A stretch of DNA of 16,544 nucleotides from an uncultured Lachnospiraceae bacterium. GTDB taxonomy: Bacteria > Bacillota > Clostridia > Lachnospirales > Lachnospiraceae. The stretch lies in NCBI GenBank assembly GCA_910585555.1, contig CAJUFU010000040.1, positions 1 to 16,544 on the forward strand, in the 5' to 3' direction. This document shows, piece by piece, positions 12,497 to 16,544 of this stretch. The notes under the pieces were generated by a model. The model worked only from the letters and a program-made list of their open reading frames with translations. It ran no database searches and was not told where the DNA came from. The position numbers and the translations under genes were made by a program. Positions within the stretch are counted from its first letter, which is position 1. Each line of letters begins with the position of its first letter.

Positions 12497-14686
12497 ATGA
12501 GAAAGAAAGTCATATATGGTTTGGGCATTTATATATTGTTGGCACACATTTTTCTGACGGATGCGCTCTTTTGCAGCGCTTCGGAAATTGGTTCCGGCGC
12601 CTATCCTGTGGAGAATAGGACACAGACGGAACAACCGCCGGCGTCCGCCATAACGGCGGTCAGTGTTTCGCCCGGTACAACGGTCGTCTCCAAAAGCGCT
12701 TCTTATGCCTTCGTGGCTTCTGTTGCGGGACAAAATAACTATAGTCAGGAAGTTGCGTGGAGCATTCAAGGACAGACCAGTCAGAATACTTTTATTGACG
12801 GCAGCGGTATTCTTCACGTGGGCGCAGACGAGACTTCTTCTTCCCTGATTGTGAAGGCGGTCTCCAAACAGGACAGCAATTACAGCGCCACGGCGCTGGT
12901 GACGGTACAGACGGCCAGCTATTCTATTCAGGTAAAGGCTTCACCGGATAACGGCGGCACGGTACATGGCGGCGGCGCCGTGAAAGAGGGCGGCTATGCA
13001 GTGATCACGGCCACACCAAACAATGGTTACACTTTTACCGGCTGGCTGTTAAATAACAACAAGGTCTCTGATACTTCCCAGTATACGATAGAAAATGTAC
13101 ATAGCGACGGTGTTTACATTGCCGAATTTAAACCGTCGGACTGTCAGATTCAGGTGAGTGTCAATGACAGTAATGCAGGGACGGCTACGGAAGGCAGAAC
13201 CGTAAAATATGGGGAGAGCATGACACTGGATGCTGCGGCAAAGGACGGGTATCATTTTGACGGCTGGATGGAAAATGGGACCACCATAAGCACTGACAGC
13301 CGGTTACAGTTAAATCATATTACCGGTTCCAGAAATCTTACAGCTATGTTTTCGAGGAACAAATACGATCTTTCCCTCTATTGCTGGCCGGCGTCTACAG
13401 GAACGGTATCCGGTCAGGGGACCTATGAGCAGGGAAGTAATGTGAAGATATCGGCAGCGCCTGCAAGCGGATACCGCTTTGTGTCTTGGTCCGAAAACGG
13501 AAACGTTGTCAGCAGCGATCAGGAGTATGAAGTGAACAATATTACAAAGGATATGTTTTTTCTGGCAACCTTTGAAAAAGTACAGACAAAGACCTATTCC
13601 ATAACGGCATCCGTCTCTTCGCCCAACGGAAAGATTGTGCCTGAGGGTAAGAGCAGCGTCCTGGAAGGGTCCGGGATTTCCTATGTGATCATACCCCAGG
13701 AAGATTATGATATCAGTGCCGTGTATGTGGATGGAAAGTCAGTAGGAGCAGTGTCTTCTTACGGCTTCTCTGATGTGAAAGAAAATCATACGATTTCAGC
13801 GGATTTTACACGTAAGCCCGCGGCCGGCGGTGAAAATCAGGCGGCAGAGCAAGAGGCAGATCAGGGAGACGAGGCAGATGATGGGACCGCGCAGGATGAA
13901 TCCGGGGAAGATGCACAGGAGAACGAAGCACAAGAGCTTACCGGTACATTGAAGCATCTTGCTGTTTCCGTAGAGGAAGCAGAGCGGATGATTGAAGCGG
14001 GGGAGGATACAGAACTGATGGCCGGCGCCCTTGAGGCAGGGGACTTGAAGCTGACAGTTCATAATGACTTTGTGAAGATAGACAAGGAGTCTTCCAGCGT
14101 TACAGATTTTGCAGTGGCGGCAGGAAGTCTATTGACCAAAGAAGAGAAAATAGAGATGCTGCAAGGAAACGTTTCGGCAGTCATTCATCTTTCTATAGAT
14201 GACATTGACGGAGAAGAGACACAGTTGACGCAGAAAGCTTTTGCGGAGGGAAAACTGCCGGATATGACGGTTGGACGGTATTTTGAAATCAGTCTTACAA
14301 AAGCGGTACAGCGTGATGTACAGACGATTTCACAGATTCCGAAGAAACTTCAAATTGTAATAGATGTGCCGAAACATCTGCAGGCGGATAACCGGGAATT
14401 TTATATTTTACGGTTACATACAAATAAGAGCGGCTTACAGGATTTTGCACAGCTTTCGGATGAGGACGATAATCCGAGCACGATTACGTTCTCTACCGAC
14501 AGATTTTCTCCCTATGCGATTGCGTATATTGACAGGGGGATGGCTAAGCCCGAAACAGCAGAAGATGGGGAGGGCAGTGTAAAGGAAAGCGGTATGGCAA
14601 ATGTGGTGGGTATTATGGCGGTTGCGATTGCTGTGGTAACTACTTGCGGGCTGGTATGGTGTATCGTTAGAAGGAAGAGACGGTGA
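12497..14686 (+). CDS. Large surface protein with Ig-like and four InlB/Flg_new-type repeat domains
   Basis: The 729-residue protein starts at ATG 12497 (GAGG 6 nt upstream; ATG 12485 has its site too close). A signal peptide covers residues 1-30 (KKVIYGLGIYILLAHIFLTDALFCSAS). A Big_2-like Ig domain spans about 50-140 (AVSVSPGTTVVSKSAS, VAWSIQG, TFIDGSGILHVG). Four repeats of 74-77 residues follow from 142, 216, 290 and 367, with the pattern GGtV..G..v..G..v..tA.p..GY.F.gW.eNg..vs. This is the bacterial repeat fold found in adhesins and cell-wall proteins. Residues about 440-480 are a strongly acidic linker (E/D/Q-rich). A globular domain spans about 485-690. A final transmembrane helix ends in RRKRR, so the protein is anchored by its C-terminus; no LPXTG sortase motif is present. 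A role in adhesion or surface architecture is inferred. A LytTR-type element upstream links it to the adjacent two-component system. Confidence 0.82.
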   Translation: MRKKVIYGLGIYILLAHIFLTDALFCSASEIGSGAYPVENRTQTEQPPASAITAVSVSPGTTVVSKSASYAFVASVAGQNNYSQEVAWSIQGQTSQNTFIDGSGILHVGADETSSSLIVKAVSKQDSNYSATALVTVQTASYSIQVKASPDNGGTVHGGGAVKEGGYAVITATPNNGYTFTGWLLNNNKVSDTSQYTIENVHSDGVYIAEFKPSDCQIQVSVNDSNAGTATEGRTVKYGESMTLDAAAKDGYHFDGWMENGTTISTDSRLQLNHITGSRNLTAMFSRNKYDLSLYCWPASTGTVSGQGTYEQGSNVKISAAPASGYRFVSWSENGNVVSSDQEYEVNNITKDMFFLATFEKVQTKTYSITASVSSPNGKIVPEGKSSVLEGSGISYVIIPQEDYDISAVYVDGKSVGAVSSYGFSDVKENHTISADFTRKPAAGGENQAAEQEADQGDEADDGTAQDESGEDAQENEAQELTGTLKHLAVSVEEAERMIEAGEDTELMAGALEAGDLKLTVHNDFVKIDKESSSVTDFAVAAGSLLTKEEKIEMLQGNVSAVIHLSIDDIDGEETQLTQKAFAEGKLPDMTVGRYFEISLTKAVQRDVQTISQIPKKLQIVIDVPKHLQADNREFYILRLHTNKSGLQDFAQLSDEDDNPSTITFSTDRFSPYAIAYIDRGMAKPETAEDGEGSVKESGMANVVGIMAVAIAVVTTCGLVWCIVRRKRR
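12920..13813 (+). repeat. Four tandem InlB/Flg_new-type protein repeats
   Basis: Repeat units begin at 12920, 13142, 13364 and 13595, giving periods of 222, 222 and 231 bp. Each has GY.F.gW or a derivative and ends in a .A.F strand (IAEF, TAMF, LATF, SADF). The fourth unit is the most divergent and lacks the GW. DNA identity between units is low, so this is an old duplication and not a recent slippage array. Confidence 0.75.
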
Positions 14687-14697
14687 GAACCAGGAAA

Positions 14698-15576
14698 TCA
14701 AACATCTACAACAAAAGCAAAATATCCACATCCCGTATTAAATAATAAACTGTAATCAAAGGCGCCTGCATAAAATGCCTGCTTGAATTGCTCTTGTGTC
14801 ATGAAATGGCTGTTTTCCAATTGATATTGCCAGGACAGCTGGCAGTGTAAGCCGACCTGCTCTGCAATTCGTATGGAAAGCTCTTTGCCGGCGGCCAGGA
14901 CGAGATTATCCATTTTGTTGAGGGGCATATTTAACATAGAGCTTACGCTCCGTAGTACAAGACTTTCTTCCAAAGCGATAAAAACTTGTACCTGCTTATG
15001 GTCGGTTGTTACATAGGTCAGCCGGACCACCATACTGTGTCCGAAATTTTCTCCGCTGTAATGCTCGCTGACGATCTCTGTACTAAGCCTGAAAATTTCT
15101 CGTATGGTAGCAGATAATGCATTTTCCAGAATGGACATGTCTTCTCCCGTATGGTCCTCTTTCCATTTGTTTGTAATCAGCCCGGCAATGGCCCGGTCCT
15201 CGATGATGATATGGGCGGTGAGCCAGCCAAGACAGATTCCCAGGAAATGGTGTATAGATTCCTGCGAATAGTTGGATTCTGTCAGATCTTTTTCAAGGGC
15301 CGGCAGTGTTTTGAAACGCATATCATCGTGCAGATGCTTATGCACTTGGTATCCTTTATAGCCGATAGACTGCATATAGATTTCCTCATCGGTAAAATGT
15401 TCTATGGCATAACTCTTAAAGTATTTGATGCCTTCGGCACATGCCCAGGGTCCGTTTTTTTCATCTTTGCTCAAAGCAATCAGTTTACGGACGATGGAAA
15501 AAAGCTTCCGATGTGCTTTGTCAATAGATGCAACGCCGATATTAAACCGTGCATCCCATTCCATTTCTTTTGACAT
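14698..15576 (-). CDS. Bacteriohemerythrin with an additional C-terminal domain
   Basis: The protein has 292 residues. All seven di-iron ligands of hemerythrin are visible in the right order: H22 (DKAHRKLF), H60 and E64 (EHFTDEE), H79 and H83 (YQVHKHLH), and H122 and D127 (WLTAHIIIED). Bacteriohemerythrins bind O2 reversibly and serve in oxygen sensing, storage or delivery in anaerobes. Typical single-domain forms are about 135 residues. Here a second domain of about 140 residues follows (VVRLTYVTTDHKQVQVFIAL, ALEESLVLRSVSSMLN, NTGCGYFAFVVDV). Its layout recalls CheX/CheC-type phosphatase folds, but I cannot confirm this. The start at ATG 15576 has AAGGAG 4 nt upstream; an upstream open frame to 15804 has no support. 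It converges with the surface-protein gene, 11 bp away. No terminator is visible between them. Confidence 0.85.
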   Translation of the reverse strand: MSKEMEWDARFNIGVASIDKAHRKLFSIVRKLIALSKDEKNGPWACAEGIKYFKSYAIEHFTDEEIYMQSIGYKGYQVHKHLHDDMRFKTLPALEKDLTESNYSQESIHHFLGICLGWLTAHIIIEDRAIAGLITNKWKEDHTGEDMSILENALSATIREIFRLSTEIVSEHYSGENFGHSMVVRLTYVTTDHKQVQVFIALEESLVLRSVSSMLNMPLNKMDNLVLAAGKELSIRIAEQVGLHCQLSWQYQLENSHFMTQEQFKQAFYAGAFDYSLLFNTGCGYFAFVVDV

Positions 15577-15635
15577 ATTGCTCCTTATTCCGGCAAGGGT
15601 ATTTGTTGGATACTGCCTGCGGGACTGCCTTTGGT

Positions 15636-15770
15636 ATGGCGGTTGTTTTAGAATTATTATATGTCGAGATATGGCAAAAGGTGTCGCAATCAATAGGTCC
15701 GACAAGCGCGGGCTGGGGCGTAAAGGTCCGTAGGAATTATAGGAATAGGGAGGAGTATAGGGTAACATGA
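15636..15770 (+). CDS. Possible small ORF (44 aa) coupled to the VWA-like gene
   Basis: A frame from ATG 15636 encodes MAVVLELLYVEIWQKVSQSI, then a Gly/Trp and Arg-rich tail (GWGVKVRRNYRNREEYRVT). It ends in TGA 15768-15770, overlapping the next start as ATGA. There is no good ribosome binding site. The segment also serves as the region between divergent genes, so it may be only leader sequence. I see no other gene in 15577-15766. Confidence 0.22.
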   Translation: MAVVLELLYVEIWQKVSQSIGPTSAGWGVKVRRNYRNREEYRVT

Positions 15771-16270
15771 AGTTTACACAGTTAGAGGTGCTGCAGATTG
15801 CCAAAAAGGTAGATGCAATCCTTCATGTTCCGGGGAACTACCGAGGTGGGAATCTGGAGATGAGTATTGTGATTGACACTTCCTTAAGACAGGAAGATGT
15901 TCAGGAAACGGCGGCTGAAATAGTCAAAGCGCTTAAGAGAAGCAATGAGATTTTTCGCAATGTTCGTCTGAATCTGGTGTTGTGGGGAACAGAGATAATC
16001 AGCACAGTGGTGCCCATGGCGATGCTTATGACGGGCGGAGCATTTCAGGAATATACCAATACTCCTGGTAAGAAATGTTATGAGGAATTATTTGGTTATC
16101 TGAAAATGTTTCATGCCAGAAGCAAGGTTATTCTGGTGTTGGCAGACAGTCATAATGAAATCATAGACAGGCAGACCGCAAGAGAGGCGCTGTCCCCGTT
16201 TTTAAAAAGTAAGCTTTTGATCATTTCGGATAAGATTACCAGCGGTACGCAGATTTTTCTGGGGCAGTAG
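15767..16270 (+). CDS. Hypothetical protein with a VWA-like fold
   Basis: 167 residues, starting at ATG 15767. An AGGGAGGAG lies 11 nt upstream, a rather long gap. The arrangement MSIVIDTSLRQED, an amphipathic helix, VRLNLVLWGTE, YLKMFHARSKVILVLADSHNE and KLLIISD alternates strands and helices like a von Willebrand factor A / Rossmann-type domain. The IDTS after the first strand sits where the metal-binding DxSxS of VWA would be, but its last Ser is missing (DTSLR). No signal peptide or membrane span is evident. Function is unknown. It is divergent from the hemerythrin gene and followed by a terminator that serves the opposite strand. Confidence 0.6.
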   Translation: MKFTQLEVLQIAKKVDAILHVPGNYRGGNLEMSIVIDTSLRQEDVQETAAEIVKALKRSNEIFRNVRLNLVLWGTEIISTVVPMAMLMTGGAFQEYTNTPGKKCYEELFGYLKMFHARSKVILVLADSHNEIIDRQTAREALSPFLKSKLLIISDKITSGTQIFLGQ

Positions 16271-16284
16271 AAACATTTAGCAGA

Positions 16285-16318
16285 CAAAAAACAGGCGCCG
16301 GGTTTTCCCGCCGCCTGT
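16285..16318 (-). terminator. Intrinsic terminator of the receiver-domain gene
   Basis: On the minus strand a 12-bp GC-rich stem with one mismatch (ACAGGCGGCGGG / CCCGGCGCCTGT, loop AAAA) is followed by TTTTTTG. It lies just after the stop of the minus-strand gene ending at 16335. On the plus strand there is no T-run, so it is directional. Confidence 0.85.
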
Positions 16319-16334
16319 CGTCATGTCTATTGTT

Positions 16335-16544
16335 TTATGGAAGAAGGTATTTTTTCAGAATCTGTGTGAGTCTGTCCATATCAATGGGTTTCGCTACGTG
16401 TTCGTTCATACCGCAGGCGAGACAGCGCTGGATATCATCGGAGAAGGCATCTGCTGTCATGGCGATAATGGGCAGATCTGCGTCCGGACGATCTAATGCG
16501 CGGATGGCCTTTGCGGCTTCATAACCGTTCATGATCGGCATCTG
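16335..16544 (-). CDS. Response-regulator receiver domain, C-terminal fragment (probably of a hybrid kinase)
   Basis: The last 69 residues of a protein running off the right edge: QMPIMNGYEAAKAIRAL, then LPIIAMTADAFSDDIQRCLACGMNEHVAKPIDMDRL. This matches the receiver-domain block after the phosphorylated Asp (D.qMPiMnGyeA), with the signalling Thr (MTA) and the conserved Lys in AKPI. The phospho-Asp itself is just outside the window. The GMNEHVAKPID wording and a stop a few residues later are typical of receivers at the C-terminus of hybrid sensor histidine kinases, but a stand-alone regulator cannot be excluded. A strong terminator follows. Confidence 0.85.
   Translation of the reverse strand, partial: QMPIMNGYEAAKAIRALDRPDADLPIIAMTADAFSDDIQRCLACGMNEHVAKPIDMDRLTQILKKYLLP

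Noticed and set aside
15577..15804. N-terminal extension of the hemerythrin ORF up to 15804
   Set aside because: The extension has no ribosome binding site and a low-complexity Pro/Tyr/Arg translation. ATG 15576 has AAGGAG and begins exactly where the hemerythrin domain does.
1..16544. CRISPR arrays, tRNA, rRNA, insertion-sequence ends and a c-di-GMP riboswitch
   Set aside because: I looked for regularly spaced repeats, cloverleaf-like sequences, transposase motifs and GEMM-like sequence near the c-di-GMP-related genes, and found none I could support by eye.

Overview
The window looks like chromosome from an anaerobic, spore-forming member of the Clostridia, most likely a Lachnospiraceae-type gut organism. 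This rests on moderate to low GC, strong AGGAGG-type ribosome binding sites, a LysM-GH18 spore-cortex-type glucosaminidase, a bacteriohemerythrin, a LytTR/GHKL two-component pair, a GGDEF protein and several small regulators. It is an inference from gene content; no rRNA or tRNA is present to confirm it.

Left part (1-3600), accessory in character. The minus-strand start of a BlaI/MecI-type repressor has two copies of an operator-like sequence around its promoter. A decayed small ORF leads by a TAATG overlap into a HELGH zinc metalloprotease (634-1674). That gene overlaps a partner of unknown function (1667-2200). A stand-alone winged-helix protein and a zinc-finger/pRiA4b-ORF3-like protein follow. 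A minus-strand remnant of an XRE regulator (3356-3547) closes the section and shows that the area has decayed.

Middle left (3660-6410), drug efflux. A MarR regulator (3743-4168) and a MATE transporter (4320-5717) form a mepR-mepA-like unit. A perfect 12-bp palindrome, TTAGAATTCTAA, occurs three times: at the marR promoter, just after marR, and just upstream of the transporter. The transporter overlaps an N-terminal fragment of a cytidylate-kinase-like P-loop protein. Then come a very short ORF and a CheW-like protein cut off halfway through its domain.

Middle right (6271-14686), a signalling and cell-surface block. A minus-strand operon encodes a LytTR response regulator, a membrane GHKL histidine kinase and a diguanylate cyclase (12194 down to 8161). 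A 43-bp element (38/43 identical, all differences transitions) occurs only twice that I could see: at 6271-6313 upstream of a lipoprotein gene, and at 12329-12371 upstream of a large repeat-containing surface protein and of the regulator itself. Each copy holds two TGCGAA[A/G]AA repeats 21 bp apart and ends at a TTGAC -35-like sequence. This is the architecture of a LytTR binding site, so the regulator probably controls the lipoprotein and the surface protein, and may control itself. A spore-type LysM-GH18 hydrolase lies between them, convergent with the cyclase.

Right end (14698-16544). A bacteriohemerythrin with an extra C-terminal domain is on the minus strand. A small VWA-like hypothetical protein is on the plus strand. 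A minus-strand intrinsic terminator follows the C-terminus of a response-regulator receiver domain that runs off the window.

The best candidate for something undescribed is the LytTR element pair, which links a GHKL/LytTR/GGDEF operon to a lipoprotein and a surface protein. The second is the HELGH protease with its overlapping partner.
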